NCBI GenBank assembly: GCA_021811625.1
Contig: JAJZNU010000004.1
Span: 1 to 64,000 of the forward strand
Length of the DNA stretch: 64,000 nt
Direction: 5' to 3'
Source of the DNA: a bacterium
GTDB taxonomy: Bacteria; Patescibacteriota; Saccharimonadia; Saccharimonadales; UBA4665
Made by a program: the position numbers and the translations under genes. Positions 42,964 through 55,330 of the stretch are shown in pieces. Numbering within the stretch: position 1 is the first letter of the stretch; every line of letters starts with the position of its first letter. The notes beneath the pieces were generated by a model, which saw only the letters and a list, made by a program, of their open reading frames with translations, was not told the origin of the DNA and searched no databases.

Positions 42964-45900
42964 CTAGTTATTACTAAAGGTGAAGTTTAGGTTGCCCACG
43001 TAGGCATTGGCGTTGTTGCTGGCTATGACGTCAATCTTGAAAACGATACTATCACCAGGCACGAACCCGCAGGTCGAAGGATCGGCGGCACCCGTGGCTA
43101 CCCCGGTCTGCCAGCTGGAGACTGAACCGGTCGAGACGGTAACCGTCGGACCGCACTGCGTTAATCCGGTCGAGGGATCTTCTCTGTAGACTTCATACTG
43201 GACGGTAGAATTGCTGCTGTCCGTTCGGCCCATCAAAGATGTTTGGCCGGAAGAAAAGATCTTGTATGTTTGAGGTAACTGGTAAGTTACATAGATACTA
43301 TATGTCTGAGCGGTTGCTTGCGGGGAGGTCCATTTATAAAAGTTATATGTCTCATTGGTCCCGCAAATGTCGGGTTGACCCGACGTGCCGTCGTTTATGT
43401 GCAAAGCATCTGAGCAGATATCTGAATTAATCGTGCCTATGCCGGTACCATGTAGCACGGCATTGGTGTATTCGGGGGAAATGGTGACAACAGTGTCAGG
43501 CGAAGAACCACATGATCCCCAGCCGCTCGCTTCGTAACATTGGATTTTACCCAAGGTGGTATCGTAGTACATCGACCCAAGCAGCGATTCGTTATTACTG
43601 GCAATTGGCGCTGATGCGGCGCTATCCAGAGTGAATAGGGTAGTGGGGCCGCCGTGAACGCCGCCACCGATCTGGATATCCGGTGTAGTGCTGGTAGCTA
43701 GAGTCATTGACAGTGTATCGACATAGAACGTTCGGGCTGTGGAGTCGGTTGGAGGTTGAGTGAAATAGAGATACGGTGCTGTGACGGCGGTACCGTCGGT
43801 ATTTATGTAGCAAGTAATTTCAGTGAACACCGAGGTTGTGGAGGAAATGGCTTGCGTGTTGTAATCGACGCAGCCGATGGTCTCGGAGCCGTTGTTCGGT
43901 GTGTACGATACAGTAAAATCATTAAATCCCGCTGTAGTGCTCGCCGCATAAACGGTTACAAGGTAGAGAGAGTTCGCCAAGGGGTTAACCGACAGCAGAT
44001 TACTAATTCCTTGACTAGCGCCACTGGTGACTATTTGAGCGCTGTCACTTGCGGCTTGGCCGACGCTTGTACTGCGGGTGACGGTTGCTCCTCCAACTGC
44101 CGGCCAGTTCGTAGTGAAGTTGGTGGCATCGTCGACGCCTCCATCGGTAGCATAATTGTAATCCGCAGAGATTGTGACGCTTAAGTTGTCGATGTAGAAG
44201 GTTCGCGCCGTGGCATCGGTTTGACCTATCAATATAGCATTGCTAGAGGTAATACCAGATGACGGGGCGGCGAATGAACAGTTAATTTTTCTCCATTGGC
44301 TAGTAATTGGCACTTGGGTGGTCGGGCAGGTGACCGACTGCGTCGTGCCATCAACCGAGTAGTAAATATACATACTCGTGAAGGTGCCGCTGGATAACCT
44401 TGCCGCGAACGAAACGTTATAGTGCTGGTTGGCGGTGAGAGCGCTGACTAGAGTGTTGGCCACGCCATCACCGGCGGTGGCGGTGGTGGTGACCTGTACC
44501 GAACCCTGCCCGGTAGCTATGTAATTGCCGACAGTTGAATAGCGGCTGACAGTGGCGTTGCCAACGCTACTCCATGTGTTGGACGGGAAGGTGCTGGAAC
44601 TGCTTCCTTCGACTTCGGCTCCGGCGTCAGAGGCATATTCCGTGACGTTACTGCTTACAGAAAACAACGTCGCCGCTGAATTTGTTTGAATACTAACCAG
44701 CGGGCCGTTGACTGGATTGACGGAACTATCCCGGATGGTCAAGCCGTTGGTATTAGAGGTGTGGCTGACGATTAGCTCGGCACCGCCGGCGCTCTGCAGG
44801 GTATTGTCATAAGCAGCCTGGAGGTCGGTTGAGCTGGAGGCCCCGGCAGCGCCCCATGCGCTCCCATTCCAGACCATTGTTGCCGAGCTATCCTGTCGCA
44901 TCGCCACTTCGTTGCCAGTGCCTCCGGTGTTAACGGACAGAGTAAAGTCCTGCGACCCTGGAGCTGCCGTCACGTAAAATACCCGGCCGGGCAATGATAG
45001 CGTCGGGGCGGGCAGGTAGGCTGTCTGACCAGAGGTGCTAAAGCCTACAATAACCGCCGATGAACCGTCGACAGTCGTCTGGGCGACGGTACAGCTGTTA
45101 GCTACCAGCTGTCCGCTAGTGTAACAATTCGGATCGTCAGCTACGGTTGAGAAAGTTGGAGTGCTTAAGATCACCAATCCGGCGACGCCGGTGCCCACTC
45201 CAGCCCCGCCCGATATAGTTACATTTCCGCCGTTCCCGTTAGTGCCGCCTCCAGCTCCGCCGTTCACTACTACGTTACCGCCACTTAAAGCCGTGCTCCC
45301 GCTACCAGCTGCGCCAGCGGATATTGTCAGCGAGTTACCGCTCGCTCCTGCAGCGGCAGTTTCCATGGATATATTATGGCTAGCATTGTTCCCGAAGCTG
45401 ACATCGCCGCTACCGGTTAAAGCAAAGGCGTCGCTACCGTTTGATTGTAAGTTAACCAGATCTCCGGTACCGGTCTTGTTTATATAAATAGTGTTGCCAT
45501 CGGCGGAGTCGGTTTGCAAACCTTGATCAAGTTGAACCATTTGGACACTGGATAGCCCGTCCAGCAAGGCTGAATTAAAAGAGTAGGGGCTGGCCGTCAG
45601 TCGTTCCATAGGCAACATTTCTCCATCGGGGTTGCAAGCCGAAAATGGTGTACAAGTGGTATTTGTTCCGGCTACGTTCATCGACAACCAAAGCGTCCCC
45701 TGATCCCAGTTAATATTAGATCCGAAGGGCGTTATCGATCCTAGCTGGACAGACAAAAAACCGTTTTTAACCTCAACCCCTTGAGAGTTATTATTCAAGT
45801 AGTCCTCGGTCCACAGCAGGGTACCGGCTGGCGATCCGGTGCTGTCCCCGGTGCTTTGCCCGTCACCATCCTGGTAGATCCTAAATTCTATATTGTAGTA

Positions 45901-46083
45901 TCCATCCGGTACTGTTGCTCCCTGAGAGTTGAGTAAGCGTCCTTGAAAGTTTATCTCCTGATTTATGCCAGGCGCGGCGTAAGCCGACGCCGGCTTAAGT
46001 AGATAGCAAAAAACTACAGCTACACCCAGCAGTAAAGGATATATCAACAACTGACGGTTGATGCGTGAAATTAGTAACCCCAT
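42964..46083 (-). CDS. Large exported beta-rich surface protein (1039 aa)
   Basis: An N-terminal signal or membrane segment (about residues 13-35, LLIYPLLLGVAVVFCYLL) is followed by INFQGRLLNSQGATVPDGYY, a domain common at the start of tail-fibre-like and adhesin-like proteins. A Gly-rich repeat region (NGGAGGGTNGNGGNVTISGG) comes next. Two carbohydrate-binding-like modules each end in TARTFYIDNLSV or TARTFYVDTLSM, and a C-terminal jelly-roll-like domain follows. The gene lies 17 bases upstream of the giant kelch gene on the same strand. It is probably a surface fibre or adhesin. Confidence 0.85.
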   Translation of the reverse strand: MGLLISRINRQLLIYPLLLGVAVVFCYLLKPASAYAAPGINQEINFQGRLLNSQGATVPDGYYNIEFRIYQDGDGQSTGDSTGSPAGTLLWTEDYLNNNSQGVEVKNGFLSVQLGSITPFGSNINWDQGTLWLSMNVAGTNTTCTPFSACNPDGEMLPMERLTASPYSFNSALLDGLSSVQMVQLDQGLQTDSADGNTIYINKTGTGDLVNLQSNGSDAFALTGSGDVSFGNNASHNISMETAAAGASGNSLTISAGAAGSGSTALSGGNVVVNGGAGGGTNGNGGNVTISGGAGVGTGVAGLVILSTPTFSTVADDPNCYTSGQLVANSCTVAQTTVDGSSAVIVGFSTSGQTAYLPAPTLSLPGRVFYVTAAPGSQDFTLSVNTGGTGNEVAMRQDSSATMVWNGSAWGAAGASSSTDLQAAYDNTLQSAGGAELIVSHTSNTNGLTIRDSSVNPVNGPLVSIQTNSAATLFSVSSNVTEYASDAGAEVEGSSSSTFPSNTWSSVGNATVSRYSTVGNYIATGQGSVQVTTTATAGDGVANTLVSALTANQHYNVSFAARLSSGTFTSMYIYYSVDGTTQSVTCPTTQVPITSQWRKINCSFAAPSSGITSSNAILIGQTDATARTFYIDNLSVTISADYNYATDGGVDDATNFTTNWPAVGGATVTRSTSVGQAASDSAQIVTSGASQGISNLLSVNPLANSLYLVTVYAASTTAGFNDFTVSYTPNNGSETIGCVDYNTQAISSTTSVFTEITCYINTDGTAVTAPYLYFTQPPTDSTARTFYVDTLSMTLATSTTPDIQIGGGVHGGPTTLFTLDSAASAPIASNNESLLGSMYYDTTLGKIQCYEASGWGSCGSSPDTVVTISPEYTNAVLHGTGIGTINSDICSDALHINDGTSGQPDICGTNETYNFYKWTSPQATAQTYSIYVTYQLPQTYKIFSSGQTSLMGRTDSSNSTVQYEVYREDPSTGLTQCGPTVTVSTGSVSSWQTGVATGAADPSTCGFVPGDSIVFKIDVIASNNANAYVGNLNFTFSNN

Positions 46084-46200
46084 ACCCTCTATTTCTTAGT
46101 CGCTTAAACAATGCGGGAACCATCACCCACACCTAATCCCAACCCCTTAAGCATAACAAATATACAGTGCGTTTTAAAGATACTTGCGAGTAAATTCAGA

Positions 46201-47163
46201 CTACCGGGCCAGATGAAGGGTTAGTGGATGATTCCCTATAATACGTTTTTCGCGTCGTTCACCTAACCAGAAACTAATAACCGTCGTGGCGGCGGTGGTG
46301 TATAGCGGCCACAGGACGAGCAGCTCGTTTTTCGAAGTGTTCGATAACGAGCTGGAGACTGCGGCAGAAGTTTGCCCGTTTACGACGGCAACCACGGTTA
46401 AATAAGCGTCGAGACCTTCTGAATCGCTAGCCTGTAGGATAATTTGGTACGTTCCCGGTTTTTGGTAGACGTGATCGATATTAAAGGTAGTGTCGTTACT
46501 ACGCGGTAAGACGGTGTTCGTGCTGTCTCCCCAGTCGGTGTTGATAGCATAAGGCGGAGTACCGCCGCTAATGCTAACCGGTACGTTTAACTGTTCTCCG
46601 GGGAAGGTTCCGCGATATATGCCATCGGTGCTGAGTAACAACTGAGCTCCGCCCAGGCTTAAGGTTGACAGCGGGGCCGCCTGAGCCGGGAGAACGTTGT
46701 AAGAAACATTAACCGAATTGGAATCTGGGCCGGTTTGGTTAAGCGCATCGTAGACTTTGGCGATTAGGGTGTTCTGGCCGATTAAGAGGTCGATATCAAA
46801 AGCAAAGCTCCCACTATTCGTGCAAGGACTGGATCCGGCGAAGATATTATCTTTATACACCTCTACGATTGTTTGCGGAGGACAAGTCCCGGAAACTTGA
46901 ACTGGCGAGGTAGTAAATTGCTGGCCGGACGCAGGGGATACAATAACCGCTGCTTTAGCAGGTGCTGGTTGAGGCATGATACCGTTCAAGGCTACCGAGC
47001 CTGACTGAGGCGGTGGACTGAGCGCCTCAACAGAGGTGATAGTCAAAGCCAATCCCACTATCAAGAGCAGTACCAATAATGGGATGTACGAGGTATATTC
47101 GTGCGATCTATAGCGACCAGTATGTCTATGATGGCTAAGCTTCAGGAGGGCGTGTACGGACAT
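46201..47163 (-). CDS. Surface protein with bacterial Ig-like and PKD domains, C-terminal anchor
   Basis: 320 residues. N-terminal membrane segment at about 26-47 (YIPLLVLLLIVGLALTITSV), an Ig-like module (IVSPASGQQFTTSPVQVSGT), then a PKD domain with its typical DWGDSTNT and HVYQKPGTYQIILQASD, a linker and a C-terminal membrane helix (LLVLWPLYTTAATTVISFWL) with a basic tail. Such modules mediate protein contacts on the surface. It is part of the minus-strand surface island. Confidence 0.85.
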   Translation of the reverse strand: MSVHALLKLSHHRHTGRYRSHEYTSYIPLLVLLLIVGLALTITSVEALSPPPQSGSVALNGIMPQPAPAKAAVIVSPASGQQFTTSPVQVSGTCPPQTIVEVYKDNIFAGSSPCTNSGSFAFDIDLLIGQNTLIAKVYDALNQTGPDSNSVNVSYNVLPAQAAPLSTLSLGGAQLLLSTDGIYRGTFPGEQLNVPVSISGGTPPYAINTDWGDSTNTVLPRSNDTTFNIDHVYQKPGTYQIILQASDSEGLDAYLTVVAVVNGQTSAAVSSSLSNTSKNELLVLWPLYTTAATTVISFWLGERREKRIIGNHPLTLHLAR

Positions 47164-47227
47164 ATGGACATATTATAGCAATAAACACCTAAGGCTAGAG
47201 GACGCATTAATATGTTTTCGCTAAAGA

Positions 47228-48289
47228 CTATTTCTTGTTGCGTCTGAAACCACTCGCTCGTTTTCGTTGTTTGGGCGGGGATGTGCGATGGACGGCTTGT
47301 CCGCCTACCTGAGCCTTGGAAATAATTCTACGTTTGTAGTTATGCAGCAGGGCGCGCAGTACAAAGAAAGCGGCGATTAGAGCAACAACAACGGTTAAAA
47401 TAAGCTTCCACGGTATGACCCAAAACGTAAGGCTTGCCGTAAGTACTTTTTGTGTTCCCGTGCCGTAGCTTAGATATAAGTCGGCATGATACCGTCCGAA
47501 CAATCGTTTATTGCCTATGACTGTTTTGTCTATTGTGGCCGTAAATTTCCGGATACTATCCGGTAGGACGTTATGCGGCGGTATATTAATGTTGACACCG
47601 GCGGTGGTTCTGCCAAACATGTCGGTTATCTTAATGTTCCCGATAGGCTCTTCCTGGATATTGCCGCTATTTTTCAGACGTACCACAAAACCCAGCGGTG
47701 CTGACTCGAAGAAACTCCCGGCTTTAGCGTTTTTGCCGCCGTCATTAACCGAAAACTCTTGCACGGAGAGCTGGTCGTTAATTTTACCGTTGACCGTCAG
47801 TAGCACTAGAGCTCCAACACTGGCCGAAAGAGAAACACCGGTGCCATTCATCTGTGGCGGTGTGCCGGTAAAACGTATAACACCGTAGTGTCCTCCCGGT
47901 GATGCATTTGTCGGAACGGAAATGCTAATATTCAATGTCTCTATTTTCTGGGGGGCTAACTGAAAACTCGGCAGCGGACTTATCCAGTTCTTCATTGAGA
48001 ATGGGTCATTATAATTGTTGCCGGTGAGTATCTTGGGTGTCCCGTCTTCGCCATTGGCCACGAAGTCGTTAATCTGATTAGTAACAATCAAGTCAGTTTT
48101 TGAAATATCACGCAGATCAATTGTTGTATTTAAAGTTTGCCCCGGATTGGCCCTAAGAGGTATGAGGGGCGGAGCTATTTCCAGGGCTTGGCCGCCGCCG
48201 CCACTGGCTGCTAAGGCCACCGGACCGCCTATACAGGCATAGAGCATCACTACACCTAACCCGGAGATCAATAGTGCGGCTTTTTTCAT
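47228..48289 (-). CDS. DUF916-type (WxL-interacting) membrane-anchored protein
   Basis: 353 residues: signal peptide (to about 28), two beta domains matching the DUF916/WxL-interacting layout (ALEIAPPLIPLRANPGQTLN, then ISVPTNASPGGHYGVIRF and SVGALVLLTVNG), a second domain with RLKNSGNIQEEPIGNIKI and RYHADLYLSYG, a membrane helix (WKLILTVVVALIAAFFVLRA) and a basic tail. In Firmicutes such proteins tether WxL proteins at the wall. The next upstream gene, four bases away, encodes a WxL-like protein, so a functional pair is likely. Confidence 0.82.
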   Translation of the reverse strand: MKKAALLISGLGVVMLYACIGGPVALAASGGGGQALEIAPPLIPLRANPGQTLNTTIDLRDISKTDLIVTNQINDFVANGEDGTPKILTGNNYNDPFSMKNWISPLPSFQLAPQKIETLNISISVPTNASPGGHYGVIRFTGTPPQMNGTGVSLSASVGALVLLTVNGKINDQLSVQEFSVNDGGKNAKAGSFFESAPLGFVVRLKNSGNIQEEPIGNIKITDMFGRTTAGVNINIPPHNVLPDSIRKFTATIDKTVIGNKRLFGRYHADLYLSYGTGTQKVLTASLTFWVIPWKLILTVVVALIAAFFVLRALLHNYKRRIISKAQVGGQAVHRTSPPKQRKRASGFRRNKK

Positions 48290-48293
48290 AAGT

Positions 48294-49439
48294 CTAGAAC
48301 GTAGGTGTGCAGATGTAAGTTAGAGTTGTAGTATAAGTTCCTGCTGCCTGGTGTCCGGCAACATTGACAATGTACGTTGAAGTATATATCTGGGGGTCGG
48401 TTGCCGAACTGGTGCTGTCGGCTATGTCATTAAGGCCTGCCGGGTTAAAAGTGTATAGCGCCGTAGTAGAGGCGCCCCCGGTGTTATAGCCAGAGAGAGC
48501 CTCGCCCTTATCGTACGACCCGGCTGATGGTGTAATAGCAGCGCTTGCCGGAGAAGGGGCGGGTGTGGCGGAGTTAGCTGCCGAATCCAGAGCAAGGTTC
48601 ATGCCAAACTGTCCAGTGCCCGGTGTACTGAGTCCCGTTGTGGTCATGGCCGGGATGGTATTGCTTCCGGATGTCAGAGTCGGTCCGCTGACGGTTATAG
48701 CGTACCCTGAACCCGCATTCGTACTTGCAGCCATCTGAGAGGTCGCATAGGTTGTGCTAGTCGTCGAGAAGTCCTGGTTAAAACTAATGTTGCCAGTCGT
48801 AGCCGTGGAACAATCTGGTACTCCGCCGGTCTCACCGACGCTCTGACCGGTACAAAAAATCAACGATTCGGGCATGGTACCGGTAAGTACTATCGCGGTA
48901 GCTGTCGAGGCTGCCACAGTGCCATTGTCTATAACCGTTGTATAAGCGTCAGAATAAGTCACGATTCGGGCATAGAAAGTCTGGTTAGTAGTTGTCGGGT
49001 TTTGAACATTTCCGAACACAATAGTCTGTGACCCGCTAGGCGCAGTGCTATTTGATGAGTTGGCAATATCCAGCACATTGACACTCGGAGGGCTTGCATT
49101 AATTGTCCAGCCGGAAGCACTGCCTAGGCCGGTCGGTTGACTGGCTAATGTTGCAGCGCTGTTACTGAAGCCGACAGGAGGGGTACATGTACCGTCAGCG
49201 GTGGTGCAGACTTGGATGCCGACCGACTTGACTACTGTGACAGAGGGAACCGTAAAGGTAAACGTATAAGTAGTAGTGGCATTTGACGTATTGGGACTCG
49301 AAGAACTAAGTGTCAACGTTCGATTGGTTATATCCTCGATGGCATATGTCTCCATTGCCGGTAAAGCAACTACCCCGATACTCGCTAGAATAAGCAATAT
49401 CGGCATTAACAAGACAGCCCTTCGTCCTCTAACGTGCAT
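48294..49439 (-). CDS. Exported protein with WxL-like C-terminal domain (381 aa)
   Basis: Signal segment (about residues 8-33, LLMPILLILASIGVVALPAM), an N-terminal beta domain (TLTLSSSSPNTSNATTTYTF) and a ~190-residue C-terminal domain beginning TGTMPESLIFCTGQSVGETG and ending GTYTTTLTYICTPTF. The 407-residue neighbour is a clear paralog over most of its length, and the 253-residue gene shares the ending. The layout resembles WxL domains, but the last strand ends in LTYICT rather than a WxL motif. It is directly upstream of the DUF916 protein. Confidence 0.82.
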   Translation of the reverse strand: MHVRGRRAVLLMPILLILASIGVVALPAMETYAIEDITNRTLTLSSSSPNTSNATTTYTFTFTVPSVTVVKSVGIQVCTTADGTCTPPVGFSNSAATLASQPTGLGSASGWTINASPPSVNVLDIANSSNSTAPSGSQTIVFGNVQNPTTTNQTFYARIVTYSDAYTTVIDNGTVAASTATAIVLTGTMPESLIFCTGQSVGETGGVPDCSTATTGNISFNQDFSTTSTTYATSQMAASTNAGSGYAITVSGPTLTSGSNTIPAMTTTGLSTPGTGQFGMNLALDSAANSATPAPSPASAAITPSAGSYDKGEALSGYNTGGASTTALYTFNPAGLNDIADSTSSATDPQIYTSTYIVNVAGHQAAGTYTTTLTYICTPTF

Positions 49440-49518
49440 GCCGAAATATTAGCATAACAACTAATGCTCAGTCAAAAAGATTTTTTGTAGCCAGAACAAA
49501 AATAAATGCTGGGTAATC

Positions 49519-50742
49519 TTAAAACGTAGCGGTACAAATGTACGTCAGGGTAGTAGTGTAAGAACCCGCTGGCTGGTGACCCGGAACATTCACTAGGTAG
49601 GTCGAGGTAAATACCTGAGGATCGCTGGCAGCGCCGGTACTATCGGCAACAGTGTCGCCGGATTTATATTCGTACTTGGCGGTAGTACCGCTACCTCCGG
49701 TGTTATAAGGAGCTACGGCCTCACCGTTATAGTATGAGTTACCGGTCGGAGTGGTAACGTTAGCGCTGGCGGGGACTGGAGCTGGGGTTGCGGCATTGGC
49801 GTCGGTGTCTTGTACGACGTTCATACCGAACTGACTTGTGCCTGGCTTGCTGAAATCTCCGCCAGTTACAGAAATGGCGGTAACGGTGTTGGCGCCAGAA
49901 GTTAGGGTCGGACCACTCACGGTTATGGCGTAACCAGCTCCGGCGTTCGTGCTGGCTGCCATTTGGGACGTTGCCCAAGAGGTGGTAGTGGGCGAGAATA
50001 ACTGATTGAAGCTAATATTCCCAGCGGTGGCGGTAGAACAATCCGGCACATTATTGGTTTCGCTGATGCTCTGCCCAGTGCAAAACAGTAGCGATTCGGG
50101 CATAGTCCCAGTTAACTGGATCGGGTTGGCGGTACTTGCCGCTACTGTCCCGGTGTCGGTTGGTGTACCGGTGCCATTAGTAGTGCTATAGGCAGAAATT
50201 CGAACATAAAATGTCTGATTTGCCGTTGTGGGGTTCACAATACCGCTGAGTTCCTTGGTCAAAACTGTCGAAGTTGTAATCTGGACTGCCGATGCCGTAG
50301 CTATGGTTACGGTATTAATTTCACCGCTGTTCGGGTCGGACGCATCTTCATTCGCTGATGTGGTTAAACTCGTAAAACCAGTGATACCACCGCTATCCTG
50401 CGTTAAGGTAGCGCCGGCTACACTCAGGCCGGCTGGGGCATAGCAACCGATACCCCCGGTAACCGGCTCACCAGTCGTGCAGTACTGAAAAGTTATAGAA
50501 CCAATATTTTCCGTAGTATCGTTATAGTCCACAGTAAAGTTAAACAAATGCTTAACGGTAGCTCCTGGCATGGAACCGCCGTCAGTAAGTGCCGAAGTTC
50601 CGTCCTCGAGCGTCAAACTCCGACTTGTTATTTGCTGAGCAAAAGCTCGACCCGGCAGGAACACCTGCGCAACGAGGCCCAACACTAACATCACTGCACC
50701 AGCACCACTAAATATTTTTACACTCAAGCTTCTTATTTTCAT
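49519..50742 (-). CDS. Exported protein with WxL-like C-terminal domain (407 aa), paralog
   Basis: Signal segment at about residues 10-35 (AGAVMLVLGLVAQVFLPGRA), then ITSRSLTLEDGTSALTDGG, a beta domain, and the shared C-terminal domain: TGTMPESLLFCTGQSISETN, QMAASTNAGAGYAITVSGPT and the ending GSYTTTLTYICTATF. It is very similar to the next gene downstream, so the pair arose by duplication. Probably a surface protein held by the DUF916 protein. The function is unknown. Confidence 0.82.
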   Translation of the reverse strand: MKIRSLSVKIFSGAGAVMLVLGLVAQVFLPGRAFAQQITSRSLTLEDGTSALTDGGSMPGATVKHLFNFTVDYNDTTENIGSITFQYCTTGEPVTGGIGCYAPAGLSVAGATLTQDSGGITGFTSLTTSANEDASDPNSGEINTVTIATASAVQITTSTVLTKELSGIVNPTTANQTFYVRISAYSTTNGTGTPTDTGTVAASTANPIQLTGTMPESLLFCTGQSISETNNVPDCSTATAGNISFNQLFSPTTTSWATSQMAASTNAGAGYAITVSGPTLTSGANTVTAISVTGGDFSKPGTSQFGMNVVQDTDANAATPAPVPASANVTTPTGNSYYNGEAVAPYNTGGSGTTAKYEYKSGDTVADSTGAASDPQVFTSTYLVNVPGHQPAGSYTTTLTYICTATF

Positions 50743-50843
50743 TTTTTTGTTTTAACTTTTGTTTTACTTATCTATGGCCAAGGTTAGCACAAGTAGATTA
50801 GCTCGTCAACGTATAGTTATACACAGGCTAAGCTGGCACTAGC

Positions 50844-51605
50844 TTAGTACGTACCGGTGCAGACCAGTGTTTGATTGGTTGTATAAGATCCGGCCACCGT
50901 CAAGCTGGTAACGTTCACTATGAAACTGATCGTGTAAATTATCTCGCCGGAGCTTTTGGGCGATTCGGCAATAGTATCGCCGTTGGAGTAGTAGAAATGA
51001 TTAGCGGAATCGTAGTTTGCTGTCGGTCCGGCAGTCGCCGCTCCAAACTGGCCGTAATTTGGGTCAGATCCTAGGTTACACCCCGACCCACAAAAATCCG
51101 TGTTCTCGACCAAGTTGATTCCAAACTGTTCAGTGCCCGGCGAGGAAGTAGTGGGTCCGCCACTTCCGTTATTCATGGCCGGGATAGAATGACCCTTATA
51201 TGTTGGGGTTCCTCCGAGAATCTGGACAACATAGCCGTAACTGGTATAATCTATGACCGAAAACTGGATTGTTGCCGTAGAGGGCGCTGTGCTGCTAAAG
51301 GTACCAAAATCCGCAGAGCTACTCATAATAGAAAGCGCCAGTGAGGGGTCCTTTGTAGTTTGCGAACCTCCTTCAAACTGGAAACTGTTAGAATTTGAAT
51401 TACCAATAGCCGAATCGCCGACAGATAAAACGGTCTGGTAGTTAGCAGAACTGGAAGGTATCAAGCCGCCGCCTCCGAGGTCGGTTTCTTGAAATTCATA
51501 GTGAGGTGATTTTAGGGTATTGGCGTGGGCAAGACCGGTTATCGGGCTGCTGCTCAATACAACGAACGACAAAACCCCGATCACCCGAATAAACCTCTTT
51601 CGCAT
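50844..51605 (-). CDS. Exported protein with divergent WxL-like C-terminal domain (253 aa)
   Basis: Signal peptide (about residues 1-28, ending GLAHA), a short region with LIPSSSANYQTVLSVGDSAI, then a domain with SSADFGTFSS, SYGYVVQILGGTP, SPGTEQFGINLVENTD and the ending AGSYTTNQTLVCTGTY. The ADFGT and PGTEQFG elements and the final strand match the two longer paralogs. It is the first gene of the surface island, divergent from the 346-residue beta-repeat protein. Confidence 0.8.
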   Translation of the reverse strand: MRKRFIRVIGVLSFVVLSSSPITGLAHANTLKSPHYEFQETDLGGGGLIPSSSANYQTVLSVGDSAIGNSNSNSFQFEGGSQTTKDPSLALSIMSSSADFGTFSSTAPSTATIQFSVIDYTSYGYVVQILGGTPTYKGHSIPAMNNGSGGPTTSSPGTEQFGINLVENTDFCGSGCNLGSDPNYGQFGAATAGPTANYDSANHFYYSNGDTIAESPKSSGEIIYTISFIVNVTSLTVAGSYTTNQTLVCTGTY

Positions 51606-51699
51606 ATCCTCATATTGTGCCTAATTAGTACAGTTTTGCCAAGTAGCTCAAGCTTATAATAAGGTGAAGTACGGTTTTCGGGTATTTAGGCTAAAGCAG

Positions 51700-51705
51700 T
51701 ATAAT
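51700..51705 (+). promoter_or_regulatory. -10 box of the beta-repeat protein gene
   Basis: TATAAT 29 bases before the GTG start at 51735, in the divergent region between two surface-protein genes. Confidence 0.45.
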
Positions 51706-51734
51706 ACGTAAGAATCATTTAACGAGTAGCAACG

Positions 51735-52775
51735 GTGGCAAACACACAATCTCCCGAATCGCCAAACGATCAAAGCACGGAGCTTCCGTCTCCAGAGGTA
51801 CTAAAACCTAAGGATAATGAAGACACGCCGTCATCCGATACTGGCACCGTTCCTCCCGGTAAGGACACCTCTAAGGGGCCAAAACTCCGACGCCGGGGAA
51901 CTTATCGTCCCAGCCATAAAGCAACTTTTATCGGTCTCGCTGTTGTGGCGGCCATTCTGGCTGTAAACGCCGTTGTCATTACTTTTGTGTTAAAAAACCA
52001 CAGTTCTAATAACAATCCCCTGAGTAAGGATCAGGTAACCATCAGTAGCAGTGCCTTGGATAAGTTGGGCGTAAACAGCTCTGCCGTCGGTGATTCGGGT
52101 ATTGAATTAAGCATTGGACCGGACACTAAATTCGACGGCTCAGTTCAGGTTGCCGGTGACGTAAACATTAGCGGGCAGCTTGCTTTAAATAGTAAATTTA
52201 CTGCCAGTGATGCCAGCTTGACTCAGTTGGAAGCCGGCAATACCTCCCTCTCTCAGTTAGATGTTAATGGTAACGGCACTATAACCGACCTTAACCTTCG
52301 CAATAATCTTGTTGTCACCGGCACGACATGGTTAAACGGGACAACAACGGTCGGCCAGCTTTTAACCGTTAACAGCAACGAAAATGTCGCCGGCAATTTA
52401 GCCGTGGGCGGTACTTTATCGGTGGGGTCCTTTCAAACAACCAGTTTGACTGTTAGTGGACATGTTATAACTGCCGGTAATGCGCCATCGGTCAGCGCCG
52501 GATCGTGCATCGGGTCCAATGGCACGGTATCAATTAGCGGTAATGATACTACCGGTACGGTAGCAATCAACACCGGTAGCGGGGCATGCGCTGGCGTGCT
52601 GGCCAATGTAGTGTTTCGAAATCCTTTTACCGGTATACCTAACGTCGTCATAACGCCTGTCGGGGTAGGTGGTTTATTCTTTGTTAACCGGAGCACCACC
52701 GGATTCAGCATTGGTGACAGCTCAGCACCTGTAGCCGGTATTGGTTACGCTTTTGACTACATCGCCGAACAGTAA
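51735..52775 (+). CDS. Membrane-anchored beta-repeat (fibre-like) protein
   Basis: 346 residues with a GTG start. A Pro/Ser/Asp-rich cytoplasmic N-terminus (~50) precedes a membrane helix (about 75-95, ATFIGLAVVAAILAVNAVVI). Then come repeated short beta units (VQVAGDVNISGQLALN, LRNNLVVTGTTWLNGTTTVG, VAGNLAVGGTLSVG) that suggest a beta-helix or trimeric fibre stalk, and a C-terminal head with two Cys (GSCIGSNG, GSGACAG). It resembles phage-fibre or trimeric-adhesin stalks in style. Probably a type II-anchored surface fibre. Confidence 0.75.
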   Translation: MANTQSPESPNDQSTELPSPEVLKPKDNEDTPSSDTGTVPPGKDTSKGPKLRRRGTYRPSHKATFIGLAVVAAILAVNAVVITFVLKNHSSNNNPLSKDQVTISSSALDKLGVNSSAVGDSGIELSIGPDTKFDGSVQVAGDVNISGQLALNSKFTASDASLTQLEAGNTSLSQLDVNGNGTITDLNLRNNLVVTGTTWLNGTTTVGQLLTVNSNENVAGNLAVGGTLSVGSFQTTSLTVSGHVITAGNAPSVSAGSCIGSNGTVSISGNDTTGTVAINTGSGACAGVLANVVFRNPFTGIPNVVITPVGVGGLFFVNRSTTGFSIGDSSAPVAGIGYAFDYIAEQ

Positions 52776-52785
52776 GTACATTGGC

Positions 52786-55316
<2,531 letters not shown>

Positions 55317-55330
<14 letters not shown>

